From Halobacteriovoraceae bacterium (GTDB taxonomy: Bacteria > Bdellovibrionota > Bacteriovoracia > Bacteriovoracales > Bacteriovoracaceae), in assembly GCA_002706205.1 (NCBI GenBank), contig PAKC01000052.1, forward strand, positions 1-34,958: DNA of 34,958 nucleotides. Direction: 5' to 3'. Shown here piece after piece: positions 15,285-24,732 of the stretch; the first letter of the stretch is position 1; each line of letters opens with the position of its first letter. Under the pieces are notes generated by a model that saw only the letters and a program-made list of their open reading frames with translations, did no database searches and was not told the DNA's origin. The position numbers and the translations under genes were made by a program.

Positions 15285-18200
15285 ATGGATAGTAGTGCTT
15301 TAAAAAATGAATTTTTAATTGAGTCTTTTGAGAATCTTTCAAGTATTAATGAAGATTTAACACAACTAGAGAAAGACCCAGAAAACAAAGATCTTCTTAA
15401 TAAGTTGTATCGTACAGTTCACACGATGAAGGGCTCAGCGAGCTTCTTAGGTTATAAAAAATTACAAGAAATTACTCATTCGGCAGAAAACTTACTCGAT
15501 GAACTGAGAGAAGAGAAGTTTTTAATTAATACTGATATCACAGATACTCTTTTAGAAACTTTTGATATCTGTCATCTCATTTTAAAGGCTATTGAAGAAC
15601 AAGATAATGAGGGAGAAGTTGCTATTGAGCAAACAAAGCAACTTTTGGAAAAACTTCTTGAATCTCAAGGAGAGGTGAATCCTTCGTCTAAGCCTGAGCC
15701 GGAGGTGAGTTCAACTACGCAGAAAGATGTCGAAAGTGAAGACTCAGAACTTTCAGAGTTAATTTTTGAACATAGAGGAAACTCATTACCCGAGACTGAC
15801 TCGGCAGCACCTACCGAAGACTCTTCTGAAGAAGATGAGTTATCTGCAGCGGCATTGGAGTCACTTAAAGAACTTGTAGGTGATGGAAAAATGGATGCCT
15901 CTGTTCTTAATGAACTTAGTCCCGATGTCAAAGCAGAATCAGCTATGAAAGTAGAAGATGACCATGTACAGCAAGAGGTTGAAGAGAGTGAAGGTAAGGT
16001 TGATGATCAAGTTTCAGGTGAGACACAAACTCAAGCTTTGTCGAAGTCAGCAGAAACAAAGCCCGCTGAAACACCTAAGGTCAACCCTGTTATAGATGAT
16101 AATCGAAAGAGTATTGCAGATTCATTTGTTAGAGTGAACGTTAAAGTTTTAGATAAAATCATGAATATTGTGGGAGAACTTGTTTTAAATAGAAATCAAA
16201 TCGTTCAGTATTCAAACTCTCATTCAGCTCAAGAACTTTCAAAATTGTCACAACAATTAAATATTATCACTTCAGAGTTACAGAGTGAAGTCATGTCGAC
16301 AAGAATGCAGCCGATAGGAAGTATTTTAACTAAGTTTGAGAGATTGGTGCGTGATTTTTCAAGAGAAAATAATAAAAAAATATCTTTAAAACTTACAGGA
16401 CAAGATACAGAACTGGATAAAACTCTTATCGAAGCCATCAAAGACCCTCTGGTTCATATTATTCGAAATGCATGTGATCATGGGCTTGAAACGATTGAAG
16501 AACGCGCTCAAGTTGGCAAGAAAGATGAAGGAATGATCCACATAAAATCATATAATGAAAGTGGACAAGTGACCGTTGAAATTGTTGATAATGGAAGAGG
16601 GCTAAATAGAGATAAAATTGCAGCAAAAGCGGTTGAAAAAGGGGTTATCTCTGCAGATAGAGTTGAAAAAATGTCTGACTCTCAAATTTTTTCTTTAATT
16701 TTTGCTCCCGGCTTTTCAACGGCCGAAAAGATTACAAATATATCTGGACGTGGTGTTGGGATGGATGTTGTAAAAACAAATATTGAAAAGATAGGGGGCT
16801 CAGTAAGTGTATCATCAGAACTAGGCGTTGGAACGACTTTTAAATTGCGCATCCCCTTAACATTAGCAATTGTTCCAGCACTGATTATAAAAAGTCATCA
16901 AGTTTCATTTGCTATCCCTCAACTTAATCTTGTTGAATTAGTTCGCTTGGAGAACTCGGAGGGAGAGAGTGCTTTAGAAAAGATTCAAGGAAGTGAATTC
17001 TTAAAATTGCGTGGAAACTTAACTCCTGTTTTTCGCCTAAATGATTTATTAAATCTAAAAGAGGTTTTTGATAAAGCAAAATCGTTGGAAGAAATTTCTA
17101 AAGATATTTTGGAAGAAGGAACGACTGAACATCTAAATTTAGAAAAATATACTCATGATGATAGTGTTTTAAATATTGCCATTTTAAATGCCGAAGATCG
17201 AATTTTTGGTGTTATCGTAGATGAAATATTAGATACAGAAGAAATTGTTGTTAAGCCTTTAAGTAATAGCTTGAAGCAATTAAGCTTATTTGGTGGAGCC
17301 ACTATTATGGGAGATGGTAAGGTGGCTTTGATCCTCGATGCTTTGGGTTTTATTAATACAGTAAGTAGTTCAAGTGAAGCGAAGTCTGCCAAAGAAGAAA
17401 TCGCTGTTGATTCCTTAGACATCTCTGGAGTGGATCATACAGAGCTACAAGAAAATCTCTTATTTAAGCTTTATGATGGGCGGGAGTATGCTGTCCCTTT
17501 ATCTTTAGTTTCAAGACTCGAGGAAATTTCTGTAGACTCTATTCAAATGACCGGAAATCAGCCTATCGTGAGATATCTTAATGCCCCTATGCCTTTAATA
17601 AGTTTAGAAAAAACCTTGGGGTTGATGCCAGATTCGATCATTATGAAGAGTAAGGAGATGGGAATTACGGATTTGTCTTGTATTGTCATGACTGTACAGG
17701 GAAAAAATTATGGTGTTATTGTTAAGGAAGTTCTTGATATATCCATTGATAATGTTTCTATCGATGACTCTGCTGTAGATAGAGAAGGAATTTTAGGAAC
17801 AGTCTTTATTCATGATAATACAATCTCTCTTATTGATATTTATGCTGTTATTGAAGCTCAAAATTTAGGTGGCATGTCTGCGAAACTTAAAAAAACTCGG
17901 GAAAAAAATCAAAGCCTTGCAAAGGCAAAAAAGATTCTAGTTGTAGAAGATTCTCCAATGTATAGGAAAATGGAAGTTGATCTTTTGGAAGGAATTGGTT
18001 ACGAAGTTGATGTTGCCCATCATGGAGAAGAAGGGATAGAAAAGCTTAAAAATAACAATTATGATCTTGTTATTACAGATATTGAGATGCCTCATCTCAA
18101 CGGTTTTGATTTTGCCAAAAAAGTTCGTCAAGAGTTGCAGAAAGATGATTTAACGATCATTGCTTTGTCCACAAGGTTTTCTGAAGAAGATAAAAAGAAA

Positions 18201-18287
18201 GGTATAGAAAGTGGATTTAGTTATCATTTAGAAAAATTAAAGAAACATGAGGTTGCTGATCTCGTGATGAATTTATTGAATAAATAG
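15285..18287 (+). CDS. cheA: Hybrid chemotaxis kinase CheA with C-terminal receiver
   Basis: A 1000-residue histidine kinase. The N-terminal HPt domain has phosphorylatable His46 in TVHTMKGSAS. An acidic, Glu/Ser-rich linker spans about 125-270. The dimerisation helix pair starts near 280 (VLDKIMNIVGELVLNRNQI). The ATPase domain shows HIIRNACDHGLE near 391, DNGRGL, and SGRGVGMDVV near 488, so it looks active. Two CheW-like domains follow (about 529-690 and 721-860), where classical CheA has one. The C-terminal receiver starts near 882 with acceptor Asp932 and Lys984, but Lys is followed by Leu rather than the usual Pro. The ATG at 15285 has GAAGAAGGG upstream and was preferred to the TTG at 15270. 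It is the first gene of a seven-gene operon. The attached receiver may act as phosphate sink or relay. Confidence 0.93.
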   Translation: MDSSALKNEFLIESFENLSSINEDLTQLEKDPENKDLLNKLYRTVHTMKGSASFLGYKKLQEITHSAENLLDELREEKFLINTDITDTLLETFDICHLILKAIEEQDNEGEVAIEQTKQLLEKLLESQGEVNPSSKPEPEVSSTTQKDVESEDSELSELIFEHRGNSLPETDSAAPTEDSSEEDELSAAALESLKELVGDGKMDASVLNELSPDVKAESAMKVEDDHVQQEVEESEGKVDDQVSGETQTQALSKSAETKPAETPKVNPVIDDNRKSIADSFVRVNVKVLDKIMNIVGELVLNRNQIVQYSNSHSAQELSKLSQQLNIITSELQSEVMSTRMQPIGSILTKFERLVRDFSRENNKKISLKLTGQDTELDKTLIEAIKDPLVHIIRNACDHGLETIEERAQVGKKDEGMIHIKSYNESGQVTVEIVDNGRGLNRDKIAAKAVEKGVISADRVEKMSDSQIFSLIFAPGFSTAEKITNISGRGVGMDVVKTNIEKIGGSVSVSSELGVGTTFKLRIPLTLAIVPALIIKSHQVSFAIPQLNLVELVRLENSEGESALEKIQGSEFLKLRGNLTPVFRLNDLLNLKEVFDKAKSLEEISKDILEEGTTEHLNLEKYTHDDSVLNIAILNAEDRIFGVIVDEILDTEEIVVKPLSNSLKQLSLFGGATIMGDGKVALILDALGFINTVSSSSEAKSAKEEIAVDSLDISGVDHTELQENLLFKLYDGREYAVPLSLVSRLEEISVDSIQMTGNQPIVRYLNAPMPLISLEKTLGLMPDSIIMKSKEMGITDLSCIVMTVQGKNYGVIVKEVLDISIDNVSIDDSAVDREGILGTVFIHDNTISLIDIYAVIEAQNLGGMSAKLKKTREKNQSLAKAKKILVVEDSPMYRKMEVDLLEGIGYEVDVAHHGEEGIEKLKNNNYDLVITDIEMPHLNGFDFAKKVRQELQKDDLTIIALSTRFSEEDKKKGIESGFSYHLEKLKKHEVADLVMNLLNK

Positions 18288-18299
18288 GTTGGAATAATT

Positions 18300-18755
18300 A
18301 TGGAAATAGTACAAGAAGAAGCTAGACAGTATTGTGGATTTAGAGTCGCAGGAGAAGAGTATGCGATTCCAGTTATGGAAGTTCAAGAAGTCATTAAACC
18401 ACAAATGGTAACTCCGATTCCTCTGGCGCAAGAAGAAATACGTGGTTTAATTAATTTAAGAGGGCAAATTGTTACTTGTTTAAGTTTGAGAAAATTATTT
18501 AATCAAGACGATAATTTAGATCGCCCTTATATGAATATCATTGTTAAAGGTCAAGATGGCCTTTTTTCTTTAGTTGTTGATGAAGTGACTGACATAATTG
18601 ATATTGATAAGCAAAGTATAGAAAATGCTCCTGATACTATAAATCCTGGATTAAGAAAATACGTGGATAGTATCTATAAGAGAGACCAAGGGGTCGTGAT
18701 TTTATTAAATCCAAAAAAATTAATGGAATTAGATGATATAGAAGAAGTGAAATGA
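18300..18755 (+). CDS. cheW: Chemotaxis coupling protein CheW
   Basis: A 151-residue single-domain CheW, which links receptors to CheA at cytoplasmic arrays. Typical signatures are GEEYAIPVMEVQEVI at the N-terminus, IRGLINLRGQIVTCLSLRKLF in the middle and LVVDEVTDII further on. Length and order are canonical. It starts 12 bases after the first cheA. Its TGA overlaps the cheB ATG, suggesting translational coupling. A separate CheW beside kinases that each carry two CheW domains gives five CheW modules in the operon. Confidence 0.95.
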   Translation: MEIVQEEARQYCGFRVAGEEYAIPVMEVQEVIKPQMVTPIPLAQEEIRGLINLRGQIVTCLSLRKLFNQDDNLDRPYMNIIVKGQDGLFSLVVDEVTDIIDIDKQSIENAPDTINPGLRKYVDSIYKRDQGVVILLNPKKLMELDDIEEVK

Positions 18756-19783
18756 AGATTTTAATTATCGATGATTCAATTGTTTTTAGAACGGCGATTA
18801 AAACAGCTCTCTTAAATAGTCAGTCAGTGTCAGAAGTAGATGTGGCCTCTAATGGGAAAATTGGTTGTGAAAAATTACAATATACTAAATTTGATGGAGT
18901 GACCTTAGATTTAGAAATGCCTGTCATGGACGGAATTGAAACAATTAAAAAAATTCGTTCATTTAATAAGGATATTCCTATCATTATCTTTTCTGCCCAA
19001 AATATTAATGCTGCCAATAAAACTATGAAAGCTTTAGAAATGGGTGCTAATGATTTTGTACAAAAGCTTCAAAACTCTACTGATGTACAAGAGAATTTAA
19101 AAATGATTCAAAAAGATGTCGTACCAAAACTGGAAGCTTTAATTTCAGGGCAAAAAAGTACTGAGACATTAGGGTCTAGTCAGATTAATCATAATGTGAA
19201 TTTACTTAATCAATTTCGAGCAGATCTTTTGTGTTTTGGTTCATCTACTGGTGGGCCTGACTTCTTAATGAAAGTTTTTTCAGGCCTGAAAAAACTGAGA
19301 GTCCCTTTGCTAATGGTTCAACATATGCCACCTGTTTTTACGACTCAACTTGCTAGGACTTTAGATGGAATTAGCGAAAATAAAGTGGTTGAAGCGAAAC
19401 ATGGAGATATTTTAGAGCCAGGAGTTTGTTATATTGCCCCTGGAGATTATCATATGAGTTTGGTTAAGGAAGGGGAGAAGTATCAGCTTGCTCTTGATCA
19501 GTCGGAAAAAGTTTGTTTTGTTCGGCCAGCAGTCGATGTTCTTTTTAGCTCTGTGGCCAAATGCTTTTCAGGAAAAGTAGGGGCGTTTGTTTTTACAGGG
19601 ATGGGGCAAGATGGCGCAAATGGTTGCCTTGAGCTGAAAAAAAAACAAAGTGCTGTATTTATTCAGGATGAAAGTTCAAGCGTTGTCTGGGGAATGCCAA
19701 GGGCCGTGTATATGGCAAAGGCTTATGATGATATATTAACACCGGAAAAAATAATCGATGCTATTAATAAACTAGGTACATAA
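18752..19783 (+). CDS. cheB: Chemotaxis methylesterase CheB
   Basis: A 343-residue receptor glutamate methylesterase/deamidase. The N-terminal receiver has Asp7-Asp8 and acceptor Asp53 in LDLEMPVMDG; Lys105 is followed by Leu106 in place of the usual Pro. The catalytic domain shows the Ser-His-Asp set: GSSTGGP, VQHMPP and TGMGQDGANG. The active site therefore looks complete. Activation by phosphotransfer from a CheA in the operon is expected. With CheR it would provide adaptation for receptors encoded elsewhere. Confidence 0.95.
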   Translation: MKILIIDDSIVFRTAIKTALLNSQSVSEVDVASNGKIGCEKLQYTKFDGVTLDLEMPVMDGIETIKKIRSFNKDIPIIIFSAQNINAANKTMKALEMGANDFVQKLQNSTDVQENLKMIQKDVVPKLEALISGQKSTETLGSSQINHNVNLLNQFRADLLCFGSSTGGPDFLMKVFSGLKKLRVPLLMVQHMPPVFTTQLARTLDGISENKVVEAKHGDILEPGVCYIAPGDYHMSLVKEGEKYQLALDQSEKVCFVRPAVDVLFSSVAKCFSGKVGAFVFTGMGQDGANGCLELKKKQSAVFIQDESSSVVWGMPRAVYMAKAYDDILTPEKIIDAINKLGT

Positions 19784-19799
19784 TAAAAAAGAGGGAAAA

Positions 19800-20162
19800 A
19801 TGAAAGTATTACTTGTAGATGATTCTAATTCAATCGCCATGGTTGTTGGACAAATGTTACAGGACTTAGGCCATGAAGTGGTGAGGGCCAAGGATGGAAA
19901 AGATGCGATAGCCAAAGTGAATGAAAACTCTGACATTGGAGTTGTTTTACTTGATTGGAATATGCCTGAAATGGATGGGCTAGAATTTCTAGAATATAAT
20001 CAAAAAAATAAAATTTTATCTTGTCCTATTATAATGATGACAACAGAAAATAAGCCCGAAAAAATTGTTAAGGCCCTCCAAAATGGAGCGAGTGAATATA
20101 TAATGAAACCTTTCACACAGGACATTCTCGTTTCTAAAATTGATACAGTTGTTAAAGGATAA
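19800..20162 (+). CDS. cheY: CheY-like single-domain response regulator
   Basis: A 120-residue stand-alone receiver. All key residues are present: Asp7-Asp8, acceptor Asp52 in LLDWNMPEMDG, Thr81-Thr82, and Lys103-Pro104. GAGGG lies upstream of the ATG. It sits between cheB and cheR, two bases before cheR. Its output is probably the flagellar switch or another motility machine, or it may be a relay intermediate; the sequence does not decide. Confidence 0.93.
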   Translation: MKVLLVDDSNSIAMVVGQMLQDLGHEVVRAKDGKDAIAKVNENSDIGVVLLDWNMPEMDGLEFLEYNQKNKILSCPIIMMTTENKPEKIVKALQNGASEYIMKPFTQDILVSKIDTVVKG

Positions 20163-20164
20163 GT

Positions 20165-20980
20165 ATGATATCACAAGAGATATATAAGTATTTTGCAGAC
20201 TTTGTTTTTAAAAAAACAGGAATCTTTTATCCTGAAAAAGATTTTTATCGTCTGGATTCCCGTATCAATACCATGATGAAAGAATTTCGGTGCGATACTC
20301 CTGATGATTTATATCAGATGTTTTTGACCAAGAAAACAGAGCAGATGGAGCGTTTTCTCATCGATATATGTACCAACAACGAAACTTATTTTTTTCGCGA
20401 TAATAAACCATTTGATGCTTTGGTGAATGATATCATTCCTCAATTACAAGAAATATATCCTAATCAAACAATTCAAATGTGGTCTTGTGCAAGTTCTACT
20501 GGTCAGGAGCCACTTTCAATTATGATGAGTTTAAAAGAAAAGTTTGGCGACTCCTTAAACTTTTCATTAAAAGCAACAGATATTTCATCTAAGGCGCTTA
20601 AAAAAGCAACTGATGGAGTCTATAGCAATTTAGATGTACAACGAGGTTTACCGGTTCAGTTATTGGTTAAGTACTTTGAGAGTGTTGAAAATTCTCAATG
20701 GAAGGTTAAGTCTGAGTTAAGTAAGCATGTTAGCTATAGTAGTTTTAATCTCTTAACAGATATTTTTGAAAGAAATAAATTTCATGTTGTTTTCTGTCGA
20801 AATGTTCTCATTTATCAGAACCCTGAAAATAAACAAGAGATTCTCTCAAACATTTATCATGCTCTTAAGCCAGGCGGCTTTTTAGTCATGGGAGCTGGAG
20901 AGAGTCTTATTGGGACAAATATCCAATTAGAGCAAAAAAGCTTAAGTGGGTGTATGGTATTTCAGCGACCTAAAGAATAA
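20165..20980 (+). CDS. cheR: Chemotaxis receptor methyltransferase CheR
   Basis: A 271-residue SAM-dependent methyltransferase that methylates receptor glutamates. The N-terminal helical domain is followed by CTNNETYFFRD, the SAM motif WSCASSTGQEPLS, LKATDISSKAL, and FHVVFCRNVLIYQNPENK. The family's usual Glu-Glu-Pro in the SAM motif is Gln-Glu-Pro here, a mild change. GGATAAGT precedes the ATG. It completes the adaptation pair with CheB. The next gene's longest frame begins inside cheR, but that overlap is not real (see next entry). Confidence 0.94.
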   Translation: MISQEIYKYFADFVFKKTGIFYPEKDFYRLDSRINTMMKEFRCDTPDDLYQMFLTKKTEQMERFLIDICTNNETYFFRDNKPFDALVNDIIPQLQEIYPNQTIQMWSCASSTGQEPLSIMMSLKEKFGDSLNFSLKATDISSKALKKATDGVYSNLDVQRGLPVQLLVKYFESVENSQWKVKSELSKHVSYSSFNLLTDIFERNKFHVVFCRNVLIYQNPENKQEILSNIYHALKPGGFLVMGAGESLIGTNIQLEQKSLSGCMVFQRPKE

Positions 20981-21044
20981 TTTAACTTTTTTTTTTCTTA
21001 TTTCTTTAAGAATTTTTACCGATAAAGCTCTTGAAGGGGTTTTT

Positions 21045-21998
21045 ATGGAAAATGATATGTTAGATGATTTTAGGATTGAGGCTGAAGAGTTATTCGATGA
21101 AGCCGAAGAAAGCTTACTTGAAATAGAAAAATCTGATGATTATCAATCATGTTTTAATTCGATTTTTAGGGCCTTTCATAGTGTGAAAGGTGCTGCTGGA
21201 ATGTTTGGAATAGATCGACTACAGGAGCATATGCATTTTGTAGAGAATTTGTTAGAGCAAAAAAAAGACGCACCTTCGATGTCTTCAGTGATGATTGACT
21301 ATTTGTTAAATGCAGTTGATTCAGCTCGAAAAATTTTGCGAGGTGAGGATGTTAGTTTTAAGTATTATGATCCAGATAATACTGATGAAAAAAATACTCA
21401 AAATATAGACCTTGAAGTAAAGAAAAGCATTGAAAAAGAAGTCGATCAAAGAAATAAAACGAAAAATATCGATGGAACAATTATGCTTGTTGATGATGAA
21501 GAAGAAATTTTATTGTTAACTCAAGCTATTTTAGAGGAAGAAAATTTTAAGGTTATTACATATACATCAGCAGTTGAAGCTTTAAAAAATATTAATAAAG
21601 ATGCTCCAGATATGATCATTTCTGATATTAAAATGCCAGAAATGGATGGTTTAGAATTTATGAAAGAGGTGAATAAGATAAAACCTCATTTACCTTTTGT
21701 TCTGATGAGTGGTTTTGTGACAAAAGAAAGCTGTTTAGAGGCTATGGCCTGTGGGATTTCAGGAGTTTTAGAAAAACCTTTTGAACAAGAACACCTTGTT
21801 AGTATGGCGAATATTTTTATCAATCGTTATAAAAATTTAAAATTAATGAATACGAGTCTTGATTTGTTACTTTATCAGTTCGAAGATTATGATAAGTTCC
21901 TTTTAAAAGAGTTTGGTGCTGCGAAACGAGACGTTTTTCGTGCAGAACTAAAATCTATTTTAAAACAGAAAAAACTTCTTTTTGAAAAACTTAACTAG
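21045..21998 (+). CDS. HPt-receiver phosphorelay protein
   Basis: A 317-residue two-domain signalling protein without a kinase domain. The HPt domain has His45 in RAFHSVKGAAGMFG. A charged linker at about 115-140 leads to a receiver with VDDEEE, the acceptor Asp in ISDIKMPEMDGLEF, a Ser in MSGF, and Lys-Pro in LEKPFEQEH. A helical tail of about 60 residues of unknown role follows. The receiver resembles that of the adjacent second CheA (TKE...AMA.GI....EKP), suggesting duplication. The open frame reaches back to 20946, overlapping cheR, but the ATG at 21045 has GAAGGGG at 21033-21039 and was chosen. It can accept and pass phosphoryl groups between the two CheA kinases; this is inference. Confidence 0.88.
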   Translation: MENDMLDDFRIEAEELFDEAEESLLEIEKSDDYQSCFNSIFRAFHSVKGAAGMFGIDRLQEHMHFVENLLEQKKDAPSMSSVMIDYLLNAVDSARKILRGEDVSFKYYDPDNTDEKNTQNIDLEVKKSIEKEVDQRNKTKNIDGTIMLVDDEEEILLLTQAILEEENFKVITYTSAVEALKNINKDAPDMIISDIKMPEMDGLEFMKEVNKIKPHLPFVLMSGFVTKESCLEAMACGISGVLEKPFEQEHLVSMANIFINRYKNLKLMNTSLDLLLYQFEDYDKFLLKEFGAAKRDVFRAELKSILKQKKLLFEKLN

Positions 21999-22009
21999 GG
22001 TGAGAGCAT

Positions 22010-24619
22010 ATGGGCACAAATGATTTTTATATAGTCTGTGTTGATGATGATACTGAAGTGTTAGAGATCACCAGTGCTCTTGTTGAGAGCTTTGGCTATA
22101 AAAGTATTAGCTTTAATGAAGCCCAAAAAGCTTGTGAATATATTAAGGAGAATAAGCATAAAGTTTCTTTAGTGCTTTCAGACTTAAGAATGGATCACTT
22201 AAATGGCTTTGAATTTAAAAAAAAATTAAAGTCTTTTGCAAGTGAGATTCCTTTTATTATTATTACCGGCTATTGGACAAAAGAAATGTCAAGTGAAGCT
22301 ATGGCCGCAGGGATTGATGCTTTTGTTGAAAAACCTATTTCGGAAGATGTTTTAAAGGCCAATATTGAAAACTTCGCACAAGTTCGAATGGAAATTTTGG
22401 AAGAAGAAAGAGAAATGGTGGAGGGGTTTTTAGATGAATCGACTCCGATGTTGGACGAAATTGAGCAATTAATTTTAGAGCTAGAGGAAACCCCTGATAG
22501 TGAACAAACCCTTTCTATTTATTTTCGTTTATTACACACGATTAAGGGAACAGCTTCTTGTGTTGGTCTAAATCGTCTTGGAAGTTATACTCATAAATAT
22601 GAAGACTTTATTGGAGAGCTTCGAAATAAGGTCATCCCAGTGAATACGGCTTCTGTAAATGTTTTATTAGAGGGACTCGATGATTTAAAGAAATTTTTTG
22701 ATTACGTTAAAGAAGAAGGAGCAGATTATAATTTAGAAATTAATAATGCTTTAGCCAAATACAATACAGAGCATTTGGCAAATGATCTCCCAAATGCAGA
22801 AAAGACAGAACAAAAAGTTGTCTCAGACGAAGCTGAAGTTAACAAAACTGCAAAAAAAGACGATGATAAAATGAATATTTCTATGAGCTTACTCAATGAG
22901 TTTATGGAGGAGTCGGGTGAATTAACAGTTATTCGAAATACAATTCTTAAAACGGTAAAGAAGATAGAAAATAAATTCAGAGGTGATCAAGATATAGAAC
23001 TTTTAAACGATTTACTTGGTGGAATGTATGATGTGACTTCGAATATCCAGGGGAAGATTACAGAGATGCGTAAAGTTCCTTTGAAAAATACTTTTAGACC
23101 CTTTAAAAGATTAGTTAGAGACCTGTCTAAGCAATTGAAAAAAAATGTAGAGTTTGAAGTTAAAGGCGAAGAAACTTCCGTAGATAATATTGTGGCAAAA
23201 CTTTATAATAATACATTGATTCATATCATTCGAAACTCACTTGATCATGGTCTTGAAACATCTGAGCAGAGAAAACAACAAGGTAAAGACGAGGTTGGAC
23301 AATTATTGATAACAGTAGAAGAAATTGGTGAAGATATTGTTATGAAAATAATTGACGATGGAAAAGGTATTGATCCAACAGTGATTAAGAAAAAAGCTGT
23401 CGAAAAAGGACTTTATACCTCTGAGGAAATCAACAGAATGTCTTCTTTGGAAATTGTTAATATTATTTTTGACTCTGGATTTAGTACAGCAGAGCAGGTT
23501 TCTGATCTTTCAGGACGTGGAGTTGGAATGGATATGGTCAGAGGTTCTTTTGAGAATATGGGAGGCTCTGTTTATGTTGAAAGTGAGGTCGGTAAAGGAT
23601 CTGTTTTCACTTTATCTGTCCCTATACCTAAATCGGTTTTAATTATTAACACATTGTCTGTATCGACTTCAAAGCAAAACTTTATTTTTAATATGGATGA
23701 AGTTGTTGAAGTGGTTAGGTATGTTGAAGACCAGGCCAATTCAAAAATGTACAATGTCGATGGACAAAAAGTTTTGTGTCATAACGAAAGCATGATTCAA
23801 TTGGCAGATTTAAGCCATGTTTTGAAACTTGAAGATAGAGATGTCAATGAGTTTGATGTTTTAAATATTGTTGTTTTACGCAGTGGTGGTACAAAGTTTG
23901 GATTAATTGTAGATGAAATCTATGACTTTGAAGAAGTTGTCTCTCGTAACCTTCATGATTATATTCACTCTAAAGAATTATTTCATGGTGCTTCATTGTT
24001 GGGAACCGGTGAAGTGGCACTTGTTTTAGCTTCAGAGGGATTGGCCATTGCTGCAGGAATAAATATCGAGGCTGAAAAACCATTTGCTTTAGCTGACCTT
24101 GAAGTTGAACAGCAAGAAAATAATGTGAATGAGTATATGCTTTTTAAACATTCTCAAGAAGAATATATGTGTATTGAGCTCGATTATGTTGAGCGTTTAG
24201 AAAAGATTCAGTTGAATCAGTTGGAGTCTGTTGGGGATAATTATATTGTTAGGTATTTAAATAAATCTATGCCAATTTTTGACCCCGTTCATTTTATTGG
24301 TTTAAAAGAAAAGACGGTGTTAGATGAGCTTAGAAAAAAAGACGATCATGAATTGATTGAACTTATTGTTGTGAATTATGAAGGAATGAGGTTTGGTTTC
24401 GTGGTTTATGAACTGGATGAAATTCAGTATTCTTTTGAGCAAGTTAATACAGACACAATTGTTGACGAGGGTCTTTTAGGCTCGATTTATATTCAAAACG
24501 ATACGATTTGTATTTTGGATCTTGATTATATTTATCACAAATTTTGCAGTGCTAAAAAAACCTTAGTTAAGCGTGATCACGATATTTATGCTGACGTTGA
24601 GTTGGATAAAACTGCTTAA
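22010..24619 (+). CDS. cheA: Hybrid chemotaxis kinase CheA with N-terminal receiver
   Basis: An 869-residue second CheA. It begins with a receiver (acceptor Asp58, Thr86, Lys108-Pro109). An HPt domain follows with His176 in LLHTIKGTASCVG, then a short linker and the dimerisation helices from about 290. The ATPase domain has HIIRNSLDHGLE near 405, DDGKGID, and SGRGVGMDMV near 501. Two CheW-like domains lie at about 544-690 and 707-855. All kinase boxes look intact. Domain order is the mirror image of the first CheA, whose receiver is C-terminal. The ATG follows AGGGTGAGAG. It is the last gene of the operon. No obvious terminator follows. No P2-type CheY-docking domain was recognised. Confidence 0.92.
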   Translation: MGTNDFYIVCVDDDTEVLEITSALVESFGYKSISFNEAQKACEYIKENKHKVSLVLSDLRMDHLNGFEFKKKLKSFASEIPFIIITGYWTKEMSSEAMAAGIDAFVEKPISEDVLKANIENFAQVRMEILEEEREMVEGFLDESTPMLDEIEQLILELEETPDSEQTLSIYFRLLHTIKGTASCVGLNRLGSYTHKYEDFIGELRNKVIPVNTASVNVLLEGLDDLKKFFDYVKEEGADYNLEINNALAKYNTEHLANDLPNAEKTEQKVVSDEAEVNKTAKKDDDKMNISMSLLNEFMEESGELTVIRNTILKTVKKIENKFRGDQDIELLNDLLGGMYDVTSNIQGKITEMRKVPLKNTFRPFKRLVRDLSKQLKKNVEFEVKGEETSVDNIVAKLYNNTLIHIIRNSLDHGLETSEQRKQQGKDEVGQLLITVEEIGEDIVMKIIDDGKGIDPTVIKKKAVEKGLYTSEEINRMSSLEIVNIIFDSGFSTAEQVSDLSGRGVGMDMVRGSFENMGGSVYVESEVGKGSVFTLSVPIPKSVLIINTLSVSTSKQNFIFNMDEVVEVVRYVEDQANSKMYNVDGQKVLCHNESMIQLADLSHVLKLEDRDVNEFDVLNIVVLRSGGTKFGLIVDEIYDFEEVVSRNLHDYIHSKELFHGASLLGTGEVALVLASEGLAIAAGINIEAEKPFALADLEVEQQENNVNEYMLFKHSQEEYMCIELDYVERLEKIQLNQLESVGDNYIVRYLNKSMPIFDPVHFIGLKEKTVLDELRKKDDHELIELIVVNYEGMRFGFVVYELDEIQYSFEQVNTDTIVDEGLLGSIYIQNDTICILDLDYIYHKFCSAKKTLVKRDHDIYADVELDKTA

Positions 24620-24678
24620 ACTCTTGGTTTTGCAGAGCGTAGGTTAAGTTATTGTTAAAATACCTGAGCGGTAAGCTC

Positions 24679-24706
24679 TTGTAAGTTGTCATTTCATCTT
24701 TAATAT
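24679..24706 (+). promoter_or_regulatory. Candidate promoter of the trypsin-like protease gene
   Basis: TTGTAA (24679-24684) and TAATAT (24701-24706) are 16 bases apart, 26 bases before the ATG at 24733, and are followed by an AGGAG ribosome site. No hairpin terminator for the preceding operon was found in the 113-base gap. Confidence 0.4.
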
Positions 24707-24732
24707 CTTAAGTTGGCCTTAGGAGAAGAGAG

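Noticed and set aside
20946-21044. Upstream start of the HPt-receiver protein inside cheR
   Set aside because: The translated extension is unlike an HPt N-terminus, and a strong GAAGGGG site precedes the ATG at 21045.
24660-24685. Terminator after the chemosensory operon (GAGC...GCTC)
   Set aside because: The stem is four base pairs and no T-run follows.
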